Positions 9,585 to 18,521 of a stretch of DNA of 25,078 nt are shown piece after piece. Both the position numbers and the translations under genes were made by a program. Numbering within the stretch: the stretch's first letter is position 1; the number at the start of each line of letters is the position of its first letter. Origin of the DNA: Pirellulales bacterium (GTDB lineage: Bacteria; Planctomycetota; Planctomycetia; Pirellulales; JAICIG01); the NCBI GenBank assembly GCA_025924495.1, contig JAICIG010000050.1, positions 1 to 25,078 on the forward strand, written 5' to 3'. The notes below the pieces were generated by a model. The model was not told the origin of the DNA, searched no databases, and saw only the letters and a program-made list of their open reading frames with translations.

Positions 9585-10967
9585 ATGGACCACCCCGCCC
9601 GAGCCGCTTTCTTCGTCGCCGATGAGCCGCGCACCCATTGGCACGACGGTGCGTTATGGTTCGTCCGCGCCAAGCGAGACAAAGCCGCGCAAAGCCTGCC
9701 CGAGTGGGAGACCCTGAGAGAAACGGCGTCGCAGATCAAGGCGCATGCGATCTCGCGTTTGGCGGATTACCTGGAAGAGTTCGAACGCAACGCCATTCGG
9801 CTGGGCGCTCGCGTTCACTGGGCGCGGAATGCTGCTGAACACAATGAGATTGTCCTCGGCATCCTTCAGAGCCAGGGCGCGAAGCGAGTGGTCAAGAGCA
9901 AGTCGATGCTCACCGAAGAATGTCACCTCAATCCCTTTCTCGAACGTCACGGGATCGACGTCGTCGATACTGACCTGGGCGAGCGGATCGTGCAGTTGGC
10001 GGGCGAGGCCCCCAGCCACATCGTGCTGCCGGCGATTCACAAGAAAAAGGAGGATGTCGGCGAGATCTTCCATCGCTTTCTGCACACGGAAGCAGGCGCC
10101 TCGGATCCAAAATATCTTGCCGAGGCGGCTCGGCGTCACCTGCGCGAAAAGTTCGTCCAGGCCGATGCCGGTCTGACCGGCGTTAACTTTGCCATCGCTG
10201 AAACGGGCGGCTTCGTCGTCTGCACGAACGAGGGCAACGCCGATCTGGGCGTGTCGCTGCCAAAGCTGCATATCGCCTGCATGGGCATCGAAAAGATCGT
10301 CCCTCGTGCAAAAGACCTAAGCGTTTTCCTGCGCTTGTTGGCGCGTTCCGCCACGGGCCAGCCGATTACGACCTACTCATCCCACTTCCACGGACCGCTC
10401 GCGGGCGGTGAATTGCACATTGTCATCGTCGATAATGGCCGGAGCGAGATTCTCGCCAGCGATGAATTCCGCCGCTCGCTCAACTGCATCCGCTGCGGTG
10501 CATGCATGAACACGTGCCCCGTGTATCGGCGAAGCGGCGGTCACAGCTACGACGCGACCGTGCCTGGCCCGATTGGTTCGATTTTGGCGCCCGCACGCGA
10601 CGCCCGCGCCCATCGCAGCTTGCCGTTCGCCTGCAGCCTCTGTGGCTCGTGCACTGACGTTTGTCCGGTAAAGATCGACTTGCACCACCAATTGCTCACT
10701 TGGCGCAAGGAAATCGCGCACCGCGGTTTGCTGCCAGTTTCCAAGCGGTGGTCGATGAAAGCGGCCAGTATTGTGCTCCGCAATGGTTGGCTCTATCGGC
10801 TGGCCGGCAAGCTGGCTCGAACCATCGTTCCTCGGCTGCCGCGTTTTCTCGTCTACAATCGCTTCAACGCCTGGGGCCGCAAACGCGAACTGCCTCAATT
10901 CCCGCAACAAAGCTTTAGGGAACTTTACCGCCAGCACCGCCGACACAATCATCACGATGGAAAGTAA
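9585..10967 (+). CDS. lutB: L-lactate utilisation protein B, LUD domain plus two 4Fe-4S motifs
   Basis: This 460-residue protein is LutB/YkgF. Residues about 60-290 form the LUD (DUF162) domain, including IAETGGFVV-type strands. Two ferredoxin-like clusters follow: Cys301-x2-Cys304-x2-Cys307-x3-Cys311 and Cys350-x2-Cys353-x2-Cys356-x3-Cys360. The family passes electrons from lactate oxidation within the LutABC complex, and lutA and lutC on either side fix the assignment. I place the start at the ATG at 9585: it leaves a 5-nt gap after lutA and has a GGAG Shine-Dalgarno at 9570-9573 inside the lutA end. The longer in-frame extension to 9486 would overlap lutA and is not family-like. A basic C-terminal tail follows the second cluster. 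Confidence 0.95.
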   Translation: MDHPARAAFFVADEPRTHWHDGALWFVRAKRDKAAQSLPEWETLRETASQIKAHAISRLADYLEEFERNAIRLGARVHWARNAAEHNEIVLGILQSQGAKRVVKSKSMLTEECHLNPFLERHGIDVVDTDLGERIVQLAGEAPSHIVLPAIHKKKEDVGEIFHRFLHTEAGASDPKYLAEAARRHLREKFVQADAGLTGVNFAIAETGGFVVCTNEGNADLGVSLPKLHIACMGIEKIVPRAKDLSVFLRLLARSATGQPITTYSSHFHGPLAGGELHIVIVDNGRSEILASDEFRRSLNCIRCGACMNTCPVYRRSGGHSYDATVPGPIGSILAPARDARAHRSLPFACSLCGSCTDVCPVKIDLHHQLLTWRKEIAHRGLLPVSKRWSMKAASIVLRNGWLYRLAGKLARTIVPRLPRFLVYNRFNAWGRKRELPQFPQQSFRELYRQHRRHNHHDGK

Positions 10968-11547
10968 GAAAGCAATACTCGACTCGATCCGCAAGTGTTT
11001 ACCGCCGGAACGGCCATTGCCCGACTTGGCTCAGCGCTGGATCGCCTACGACGACCGCACGGCACAGTTTGGCAGCATGGTCGAATCGGTCGGGGGCCGG
11101 TGCGTGCTGGTGGATGGAATTTCCGCGATCGATCCACGCTTGGAAGAACTCGAAGCTTACCGCGAGGCAAAGGGGATCGTGACGCTCGTCGAAGGCGTGG
11201 CGCGCAACACGGTGGAGTTGGGAGCGATTGACGATCCTCATGCCTTGGAAGACCTCGATTTCGCCATTCTGCCGGGCCAATTCGCCGTGGCCGAAAACGG
11301 CGGGGTCTGGGTTACGGACGCCGGCTTGAAACACCGCGCAGTTCCATTCATCGTCCAACACTTAGCGCTGGTCGTGCCTGCCAGCCAGATTGTGGACAAT
11401 ATGCACCAGGCGTACGAGCGCCTGTCCTTTACGGAACGCGGCTTTGGCGCGTTCATCTCGGGACCTTCCAAGACCGCCGACATTGAGCAATCGCTCGTGA
11501 TCGGCGCGCACGGACCTCGCTCGCTAACTGTGTTCTGTTGGCGATAA
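10957..11547 (+). CDS. lutC: L-lactate utilisation protein C, LUD domain
   Basis: This 196-residue LutC/YkgG protein completes the lactate oxidation complex. It is a stand-alone LUD (DUF162) domain: the central part has AENGGVWVTD, and the C-terminus has the hallmark SGPSKTADIEQSLVIGAHGP. The ATG at 10957 gives the usual family length and overlaps the end of lutB by 11 nt in a different frame, indicating translational coupling; there is no separate Shine-Dalgarno. Only 23 bp separate its stop from the convergent 3' end at 11571. No lactate permease or GntR-type lutR accompanies the operon here. Confidence 0.94.
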   Translation: MESKKAILDSIRKCLPPERPLPDLAQRWIAYDDRTAQFGSMVESVGGRCVLVDGISAIDPRLEELEAYREAKGIVTLVEGVARNTVELGAIDDPHALEDLDFAILPGQFAVAENGGVWVTDAGLKHRAVPFIVQHLALVVPASQIVDNMHQAYERLSFTERGFGAFISGPSKTADIEQSLVIGAHGPRSLTVFCWR

Positions 11548-11570
11548 TCGCCTTGCAAGCGGCGCCGCGA

Positions 11571-14500
11571 CTACTTTTCAGCAGCCTGCTTGGGCTTCCA
11601 ATCGTCGAGCAACAGTTCGAGTTCGATCTGCAGAGCCTGGGTCTGCAGCACGATGATGCAGGAAGAAGCGGCATCGAACTCAATATCGCCAGGTCCGCCC
11701 GCATCCTTCCAGCTCCGCGGCGACAGTTCGCTCTTGATGCGCTCGAGCAGCATTTCAGGCGTCTGCCCCTCTTTGAGCAATGATGCGACGGGATAGAATT
11801 CGACTTCCAGGCGCTGGCGGGCGGCTTCGGCGGTCGTAATGACGATGGTTTTGTGTTCGCCAATCCGGAACGACAAACCCAAAGGTTCCAACAAGGTCCG
11901 CAAGGCGTCGGCCAAAGGCTGGGCAGCCACGACCAACCGAGCCTCCGATCGATCCGAAATGCCGACGGTCGATAAGGCCAAACCATCGAAAGCAAATTGA
12001 GCGTTGGTCGAGGAGCGCAGATGATCGGCGATTTCAGCTAGTGGAGCGGGCTCGCGAAAATTCGCTGTTACCGGCGTGGCGATCAATTCTCTGGCCGAGG
12101 CAAAACGACTTGCCAGCGACGGACGCGCGGCGCCGTCTGCAGGCGGCTTGCCGCGAGCGGTTCGCAATTTGTCGAGAAACGCGGCGACTTGCTCGGCGAC
12201 CTGGCGGGTCTGTTGGATGACCAGCCGTTTGCCTTCGAGCTTCACGCTGCCGGAGCCGCCCGACGATTGCCATGCGACCGGCTCAACGAATCGCTCGACC
12301 CATCTTGCCAGGTTGTTTTGGCCCATGTCGCCGCCGAGCAATTCCGGCACATCGTAAGAGAAGCGCTCGAGCTTCTGCTCTCGCCGGCCCGCACTTGTAA
12401 TCAAAACCTGGTCGTCGACCACGACGTAAATCAATTTCAAGTCTTTCAGCGCCGCGGACAAAGCCTCTCCGACCGTCGTGTTGGTCAGGCGGAACGAGAT
12501 CTTTTGCCGCGGAGTAACGCCCGCCTCGGCAAGCGCCTCGAGATCGAAATGAATCGGCGCCGTACTAAGCTGCGATAGCAGCTCAACCACGTCCGCCAGC
12601 GGCGTGTTGGCGAACTCAATGGCTGGCAGTGCGTCGTTCAACCGCGCGTTGACGTCAACGGCGACGTCTCGCTCTCGCCTCGGCATCGCCTCGGTAGGTT
12701 TCGCCTGCTCGTCGGAATCCAGTTCATTCGGCATCTCTTCGACGGCATCGGGAGCCGATTTGGCGATCAACCGGGCGCCGTCCGCGGGCAAAGACGTTTT
12801 TTCGCCTCCATTAATTGTCGCCAGCGCCTCGAGCACAGAAGGGTCGATCTCTTTCGAGAGAAACCGAACGGAGCCGTCGGCCATGCCGACCAGCATTCCA
12901 TCGGGTTGGCCGCTGCCAAAACCATCGGGCCCATTGATGTAAGGCTGCTGCGTCAAGGGACGCACCGTCGCTTCGCCGCCCGATCCCCAAGCGCCCAGTT
13001 TCCCCGATACTCCCATCAAAGCGATCGTATCGCCGGCGCCATCGCCCATTTCGGACAGGCTCACTTGCCGCCGATATCCGAAAGCTCCGGCGCGAGGGTC
13101 GCGGGGTTCCAACAAAGCGGCGTCGGGACCGACCCCCGCGAGCCCGACGTAATGCGTCACGGGAAAACCCGCAGGCGTCGTACTCGGTCCTAACGCCGGA
13201 TTGATCGCCAGCTCAAGTGGTCGACGAGTGACTCGGCTGTTCGCCGCGTCGTTCCAGGAGCGGGCAAAGTTTAATTCTCCATGCCAATCGAGATGATCGT
13301 AATAGGGGAGCAGCGTCGCGATCCAGCTCAGTCGCGTCTCAGGCGGCAACAACGACGCTTCGGCGGCGCCAAAGGGCAGGGCGCCTTCGGCCTTCTCGTA
13401 ACCAGTCAGCCCTAGAAGAAATTGCTGTTGGTTCTGCTCGTCGAGAGTTCGTGCAGCGGCGAGACGACTCGCTTCGAGTTCAGGAATGGCGGCGAGGGCG
13501 GAAACCGCCAGAGCCGGCAAATCGCCGCGCCAGGGCGTCTCGGCCCAAGCAACGTTGGCTTCGATGCTTGACTGGCGAGCTTTCAGCGCTTCGCCCCCTG
13601 CCAAAAGCAATCGTTTAAAACGGCTGGCGTCGGCGGTCGTAATTTGCCCTGACAGCAACTTTTTCGTGAGCCCATCGACTTCGCTCGCCATGGTTTTTTC
13701 CATGGCGGCTAACGATCGATCAAGCGCGTCGCGCACCTGCTCCGCTTCAGTCTCCGTGGCGCAGGCCAGCCCCAGCCGCAAATTTAAGGATTCGGTAAGC
13801 TCGAATTCGAATCCCAAAGCGCGAGGCATCTCGCGGACGACCTGCCAATCGTCTCGCGGCACGTGCCAGAGTTCGACGAGCGGCAGCCAATCGGGCATAA
13901 CGCCCGCCTGCCGCATAGCCGCCAGATCCACGGCGCCCGTTGCCAACTGGTCCCAATTCAGTAGGTCGAGCAATCGCCCCAATTCCGCGTTGTGGAGTTC
14001 TGATTCGGTGCGGTCGGCTAATTCCCTGAGTATTTCTTCAGGCCCGGTCACAATCGTGAAGTCGTCGACGATCGCAAAGGGGTGCTGCCAGTCAGGTGAC
14101 GCGGAGCGATAGACAGGCGCTCCTCCCAGCTTCCAATCGAGAGTCTCGCCCTGGTCAAGTGCCGGCCGGTTTTGATTGCTCTCGGGATCCAGCTCGATCA
14201 CGACCACGCCGGCGGCCAGCCAGTTGTCGCTCGATCCCGGGGTCAAGTCGGACTTTATCCATGTCAGCCGCGCGATTTGCTCGGGCTGGAGGTCGAACTG
14301 CGTGAACAACGGCCCGACCGCCTGATTCCACACGGCGCCAAGATGAAATAAGACGGCCTGTGAAGTCGGCTGCTCGTTCCACCGCTGCAATCGCAGGCTA
14401 AGTATTCCCTTCGCCCCCGCAGGAATCCAACGTTTGTCCAGAGCGCGGCGGGCCTGCTCGCTGACCTCTGGCGCCGGAGGCTGCGGTTGTTTCGGTTGCA

Positions 14501-15020
14501 CGGGCTCGATAGGAGCAACCGCTGCGACAGGCTGATGCTCCTGAACGTGGCGTTTGCTCGACCAGATCAAAAGGCCGGCAACGGCAACGACGGCCATGGC
14601 CGGCAAACCGCCAAACAAGGTCCACTTGATCCAAGCCGGCGATGACGCAGCCGCATCCGTAGGAATGCTGTGATCAACGGAATCGCGCCAAGCGCGACGG
14701 TTCCGTGCTGCAGGTTCGAGTTTCGCTTGGCCGCCGGCAGCGGCCATCGCCGCGGCCTCCGCCGGTTTACGTTCCGCGGCGGGACGGACTTCTTCTCTCC
14801 AGCGTCCTGAGCCAGAGACGTCGCCGCTGCCAGACGACCCGCTCAGCGGGCCCGATGTCGACGATTCTGCTTCGGCCGAGGGCGGCTGCCAGCCTTCGGG
14901 CGCAACGACTTGCACCATGCTGCCGCACTTGGGGCAACCCAGAATTTGCCCGATGGCGGCGACGTCGCGCACTTTCAGGCGCGCGCGGCACGTCGTGCAG
15001 GTGATGGAGAATAATTCCAC
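11571..15020 (-). CDS. Zinc-ribbon/TM protein with DUF1559-type domain and two secretin-N-like (STN-like) domains
   Basis: This is a 1149-residue protein of unknown function with modules in this order. Residues 1-40 are a zinc-ribbon-like knuckle (Cys8-x2-Cys11 and Cys29-x2-Cys32). A low-complexity linker runs to about 128, followed by a single TM helix (about 131-154) and a Pro/Gln-rich linker. A large outer region (about 195-530) comes next. A DUF1559-type segment (about 535-725) ends in GMLVGMADGSVRFLS, resembling the tail motif of planctomycete prepilin-like proteins but without a type IV leader. STN-like domains lie at about 790-877 and 980-1070, each with the alternating strand/helix pattern and a closing VVVDDQVLI- or HKTIVI-type strand. 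The start is GTG at 15020, three bases after the upstream pseudokinase stop, implying translational coupling. The zinc ribbon is expected in the cytoplasm and the rest outside. The function is inferred only as an envelope assembly partner of the pseudokinase. Confidence 0.85.
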   Translation of the reverse strand: MELFSITCTTCRARLKVRDVAAIGQILGCPKCGSMVQVVAPEGWQPPSAEAESSTSGPLSGSSGSGDVSGSGRWREEVRPAAERKPAEAAAMAAAGGQAKLEPAARNRRAWRDSVDHSIPTDAAASSPAWIKWTLFGGLPAMAVVAVAGLLIWSSKRHVQEHQPVAAVAPIEPVQPKQPQPPAPEVSEQARRALDKRWIPAGAKGILSLRLQRWNEQPTSQAVLFHLGAVWNQAVGPLFTQFDLQPEQIARLTWIKSDLTPGSSDNWLAAGVVVIELDPESNQNRPALDQGETLDWKLGGAPVYRSASPDWQHPFAIVDDFTIVTGPEEILRELADRTESELHNAELGRLLDLLNWDQLATGAVDLAAMRQAGVMPDWLPLVELWHVPRDDWQVVREMPRALGFEFELTESLNLRLGLACATETEAEQVRDALDRSLAAMEKTMASEVDGLTKKLLSGQITTADASRFKRLLLAGGEALKARQSSIEANVAWAETPWRGDLPALAVSALAAIPELEASRLAAARTLDEQNQQQFLLGLTGYEKAEGALPFGAAEASLLPPETRLSWIATLLPYYDHLDWHGELNFARSWNDAANSRVTRRPLELAINPALGPSTTPAGFPVTHYVGLAGVGPDAALLEPRDPRAGAFGYRRQVSLSEMGDGAGDTIALMGVSGKLGAWGSGGEATVRPLTQQPYINGPDGFGSGQPDGMLVGMADGSVRFLSKEIDPSVLEALATINGGEKTSLPADGARLIAKSAPDAVEEMPNELDSDEQAKPTEAMPRRERDVAVDVNARLNDALPAIEFANTPLADVVELLSQLSTAPIHFDLEALAEAGVTPRQKISFRLTNTTVGEALSAALKDLKLIYVVVDDQVLITSAGRREQKLERFSYDVPELLGGDMGQNNLARWVERFVEPVAWQSSGGSGSVKLEGKRLVIQQTRQVAEQVAAFLDKLRTARGKPPADGAARPSLASRFASARELIATPVTANFREPAPLAEIADHLRSSTNAQFAFDGLALSTVGISDRSEARLVVAAQPLADALRTLLEPLGLSFRIGEHKTIVITTAEAARQRLEVEFYPVASLLKEGQTPEMLLERIKSELSPRSWKDAGGPGDIEFDAASSCIIVLQTQALQIELELLLDDWKPKQAAEK

Positions 15021-15023
15021 GGT

Positions 15024-18000
15024 TTACTTCTTTGCTTCCAACTCGGGTGGAAGTTTGTCGCCGCGTTTTTCCGCCGCGGCGCGCGTCGTCACATACAACG
15101 TCTCAGGTCCGCCCCCTTCCTTGGGCTTAATGACATAAATGAGTTTTCCGGCAGGATTCGCCAGCACCATGATCTTGCGCAGGATGTCGCCGGCGGGCTG
15201 ATCGCGCTCGTCCAAGCCGAACGACTGGTTCTTGGTAATGCCTTCCTGCTGCAAGTCGCTGCCCAAGATGACGATCTCGACGCCAATATCATCGCCGAGC
15301 AACTTGAGAGATGTTTCCAAAGTATTGCGAGGAAACGCCAACGAAGTTTTTTTCTGCAGTTTCTCGGCGATGGTCTGCGGCTCCTTCGCCGGCTGAGCTG
15401 CGGGCGTTTGAACGGCGGACCTTCCCGCCCCCGTGTTCTCCAACATGGCCAAATGCGCCCCGAGAGCGAGATTATGCCCCGCGATAACGGGGAGATAAGT
15501 CCGCAACACGGCTTGCTTGCCGTCAACTCCCGCCCGCGTGTATTTGGCCAACATGTCGAGTTGGTCCTTGTAATCCCACAGCACTGGTTTGCTGTAATCG
15601 GAGAGATACAAGTCGCGGACGTATTGGCTCACTTGCTTGGGCAGCCGCGTCACGCGATCGTGCAACTCTTGAACCACCGGCCCCATCGGTCGGCCGCCGT
15701 AACTATTGTAGACGCGCAGCTCGAGAAATAATTCATCGGCCAGGTGCGCGCTGAGCATTACCGCCTTCGGCAACTCGAGTCGTTTCTCCGCGTTCTCCAT
15801 GACGAGGAAAGCATCGAGCGGCTCTTGCAGCTTGGCGCCTTGTTCGCTGAACAAAGCTTTGCCGCCCGAAAAAGTGAAGTTGGGCGCGAAAAGCAAAGTC
15901 GCATCGCGGTCGCGATCACTCGACTCCAACAGTGCTTCCATTTCGCGACGGAGCACCGCCGGTTGTCCGGCAGAGACCGCAATTTCGCGCATTTCAGCGG
16001 GCGGCGCAATCACAATGACCTGTTGCTCGCCGGCATCCGGCAGAAAATAGGCCAATTGTTTATTGGTCCAGATCGTTTGCTTCTCGATTTCCTCGGCCTG
16101 CGGATTGCCCCATGACTCCAACAGTTCGCTGCGACGCACCGTGCTGACTGTCCTCACCACCGCCGCGAATCGCGGCGGCCCCGGACTGCCGTCAAGCAGG
16201 CCAATCACCACGGAATCCATGTTTTCCAGACTGGCGCCAACTGCCTTCGGCAAGTCGGCTGTCAACCAGCCGCTGAGCGTTCCGAGCGTCCGTGGATCGG
16301 TGAGCTTTTCCCACTCAGAGCGCGCTGTGAGCTGAGCCGGTCGCAGCGCCAAAACCACCTGCGCCCCCGGCGCCAGATAGGCCAAATCGAGGGGCTTACC
16401 CGATGTAGGAGATTGCCAGATCGTGTCGCCGATGCTCTGAATCGTGTCGGGAGCGCCTGCTTCGGCAGCGGCGGCCTGCTGCGCCGCTTTAGCATCGAGG
16501 GGCGCCGGCTGCAGCGGATTTGTGCCGTCAACGTTCGGCGCAACGGCGACGTCGCCCTGGTCGGCCGGCGGCGTCGCGGCCGGTTCTTGCGTCATCATCA
16601 CGGCGGCGACGGCGCCGACGATTAGCAGCAGCCCGACGCCAATGCTTCCTAGCCAGGCCATCGCTGATCCGTTTGATCGCTTGGCGCGGTGCACCGCAGA
16701 CGAAACGTTTGAACTGCCCGTCGATACGATGGGAGCCGGCTGCACTGCCGGAAAACCGGCTGGCTGCGCCATGACGGTCGGCATGGCGCCCATGGCCGGA
16801 GCTTGGATTCCACCCGCCACTCGCGCGACCGGCGCCGCTGCCATCGGCGCTGCTGCAAACGGCAAGAAAGGCGCTATATTGCCCCCAGGAGCGTTGCGGA
16901 CTGCCTGGGGCTGAACGGTCGCGATCGGAGCCACGGCAACGACTGGAGACGCTGCGGTCGACATGGCCGCGGTAGCATTTCGCTGCCGCACCCACGCCTC
17001 GTAAGGCTGCGCGCTAGGCAGCGCGGTTGGCGCTTGCAGTTTTTCCGTCGGCACGTACGGAGCCAGGGCTTGCACCAGCGCCGCCGCCTGCTGGTATCGC
17101 TGGTCGGGGTTTTTGTTCATGGTGTACGTTAAAACTTGGACCAGCGCGGGGGGCGCCAAGCCGTTGAGTTTGTCGAGCGGGGGCGCTTGCGACGCATGCC
17201 GCGAAAGCTTCTGCGCCAGATCGCCGCCGGCAAAGGGCGGCAAACCGGTCAGCAATTGAAATAGCGTGCAGCCCAAACTGTAGATGTCGCTTCGTGCATC
17301 GCCGGCTCGATTGCCCGCGGCCAACTCCGGCGCCAGATAATCGGCCTGATCCTGCACGCCGGCTTGCGGGGCTGACAGCGGATCCTGGGCCAATGGAAAC
17401 GCCATAAGTTTGACATGATCGTATTCGCCCAGCCACAAATTCGCGGGCCTGATATGACCATGGACCGGCTGTACTTCATGTAAGCTCTGCAGGCCTAAGG
17501 CTGCGTGACGAACGATCCGACATGCGTCTGCGGCCGGCAGTTTGTTCTTGGCGGCGAGTCTTTCCGCCACCGACTCGCCATGCAAGTCCTCAAGGACGAC
17601 GAATTTGTACCCGCCCAAATCGGACCAGTGATAACAGCGCGACAAGTGCGGCTGTGCACGGCTGGCCGCTTCTGCGGCGACCACCTGGGGCGGAACACTC
17701 GCCAGAGCCTGTGGATCCTGCAGTCCCGGCCCCGATAAAAAATAGAGGCACACGGGATGCCCCGTACCCAAGTGTCGTGCACGAAACAACCCAGCCAGGC
17801 GTCCCGCGTCGGGGCGATCGAAAATCAAATAGTCGCCATACACGAAAGGTCCGGCGCGACCGGCCATCAGCACCTTCGCCTGATACCGGCTGATGATACC
17901 GTTGGAAACAAGCGACTTGGCCAGCTTTTGCACGTCGCCATCGCCTACGGAACTCCCTTTGGCTCGCGAGAAGGCCGCGCTGTATTTGCGAGCTTCCTCA

Positions 18001-18059
18001 GCCGAAAGCACCTTGCTTTCAATGGCCAGTTTCCAGAACTCGGCGATCGAAACGCTCAT
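15024..18059 (-). CDS. Membrane-anchored pseudokinase with C-terminal secretin-N-like domain
   Basis: This 1011-residue protein has an N-terminal helical region (1-65) like those preceding many planctomycete kinases, then a protein-kinase fold (about 70-335). The fold's structural motifs remain: APE at 243-245 and SDIYSLG at 257-263. The catalytic ones are gone. The Gly-rich loop is DRPDAGRLAG, the VAIK Lys is Tyr106, HRD is His200-Gly201-His202, and DFG is Ala220-Phe221-Pro222; Asn207 of the catalytic loop remains. An Ala/Pro-rich linker leads to one TM helix (about 466-490). A long outer region follows, and a domain at 912-978 resembles the first STN-like domain of the downstream protein. 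Phosphotransfer is therefore unlikely, and a scaffold or nucleotide-independent sensor is more plausible. The ATG at 18059 has no clear Shine-Dalgarno. It is the first gene of a two-gene operon and is divergent from gdh. Confidence 0.9.
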   Translation of the reverse strand: MSVSIAEFWKLAIESKVLSAEEARKYSAAFSRAKGSSVGDGDVQKLAKSLVSNGIISRYQAKVLMAGRAGPFVYGDYLIFDRPDAGRLAGLFRARHLGTGHPVCLYFLSGPGLQDPQALASVPPQVVAAEAASRAQPHLSRCYHWSDLGGYKFVVLEDLHGESVAERLAAKNKLPAADACRIVRHAALGLQSLHEVQPVHGHIRPANLWLGEYDHVKLMAFPLAQDPLSAPQAGVQDQADYLAPELAAGNRAGDARSDIYSLGCTLFQLLTGLPPFAGGDLAQKLSRHASQAPPLDKLNGLAPPALVQVLTYTMNKNPDQRYQQAAALVQALAPYVPTEKLQAPTALPSAQPYEAWVRQRNATAAMSTAASPVVAVAPIATVQPQAVRNAPGGNIAPFLPFAAAPMAAAPVARVAGGIQAPAMGAMPTVMAQPAGFPAVQPAPIVSTGSSNVSSAVHRAKRSNGSAMAWLGSIGVGLLLIVGAVAAVMMTQEPAATPPADQGDVAVAPNVDGTNPLQPAPLDAKAAQQAAAAEAGAPDTIQSIGDTIWQSPTSGKPLDLAYLAPGAQVVLALRPAQLTARSEWEKLTDPRTLGTLSGWLTADLPKAVGASLENMDSVVIGLLDGSPGPPRFAAVVRTVSTVRRSELLESWGNPQAEEIEKQTIWTNKQLAYFLPDAGEQQVIVIAPPAEMREIAVSAGQPAVLRREMEALLESSDRDRDATLLFAPNFTFSGGKALFSEQGAKLQEPLDAFLVMENAEKRLELPKAVMLSAHLADELFLELRVYNSYGGRPMGPVVQELHDRVTRLPKQVSQYVRDLYLSDYSKPVLWDYKDQLDMLAKYTRAGVDGKQAVLRTYLPVIAGHNLALGAHLAMLENTGAGRSAVQTPAAQPAKEPQTIAEKLQKKTSLAFPRNTLETSLKLLGDDIGVEIVILGSDLQQEGITKNQSFGLDERDQPAGDILRKIMVLANPAGKLIYVIKPKEGGGPETLYVTTRAAAEKRGDKLPPELEAKK

Positions 18060-18521
18060 TGAATCGTGGCGGCGCGAGAGTCCGCTTTTCCTTTTTGGGG
18101 CGTGGGGCCGCCCGCTGCGAGCCTGCGATCGATTTGCGTCAGGGCTTTAAACGCCCCCGCCAATGCTGCGGCCGTTTAGCCCAGGTTATCGATCTTTGGC
18201 CCTTAACTCCTCTGATCCGAAGACTTTCCAAACGTAACTCAATGTACCGCACGGGGGCGGCTGGGTGCAAAGCAAAACGAACCAAGGCCCTAGAACCCGC
18301 ATAAACTGTATAGAGACGAGCAACGCGCCCCCTCGCCGTCGATCCTGGTGCAATAACCGGGTATTAGAGAACGCCTCCAGGGCGCGCCGCGACATTGTGA
18401 CGCCAGATCGAAGCTAACCTTGCAAAGGATATGCGAAGCGCCGTCGGCGCGGTAATCGCTGTGGCGGGAGACGAGCCCGACTTTCCTTGAGCCCTTTCGG
18501 CCCTACCGATATGATTCCGAC
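18060..18521. other. Divergent intergenic region between the pseudokinase operon and gdh
   Basis: This 462-bp gap has no supportable gene. It holds the proposed gdh promoter at its right end and a small hairpin, GCGCC/GGCGC, at 18438-18450 about 37 bp before that promoter. An A-rich purine run lies on the minus strand near 18090-18100, about 30 nt upstream of the pseudokinase start, too far to be its ribosome site. Confidence 0.4.
18487..18515 (+). promoter_or_regulatory. Sigma-70-like promoter abutting the gdh start codon
   Basis: TTGAGC (18487-18492) and TATGAT (18510-18515) are separated by exactly 17 bp and match the TTGACA/TATAAT consensus at 4/6 and 5/6. The -10 box ends six bases before the gdh ATG, so transcription would begin at or within a base or two of the A of the start codon. 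No Shine-Dalgarno is present. If the promoter is real, the gdh mRNA is leaderless. Confidence 0.55.

Noticed and set aside
11529..11545. Palindrome GGCGATAATCGCC at the lutC end as a terminator
   Set aside because: It has a one-base centre and lies within the coding end; as a hairpin only about four pairs remain and no T-run follows.
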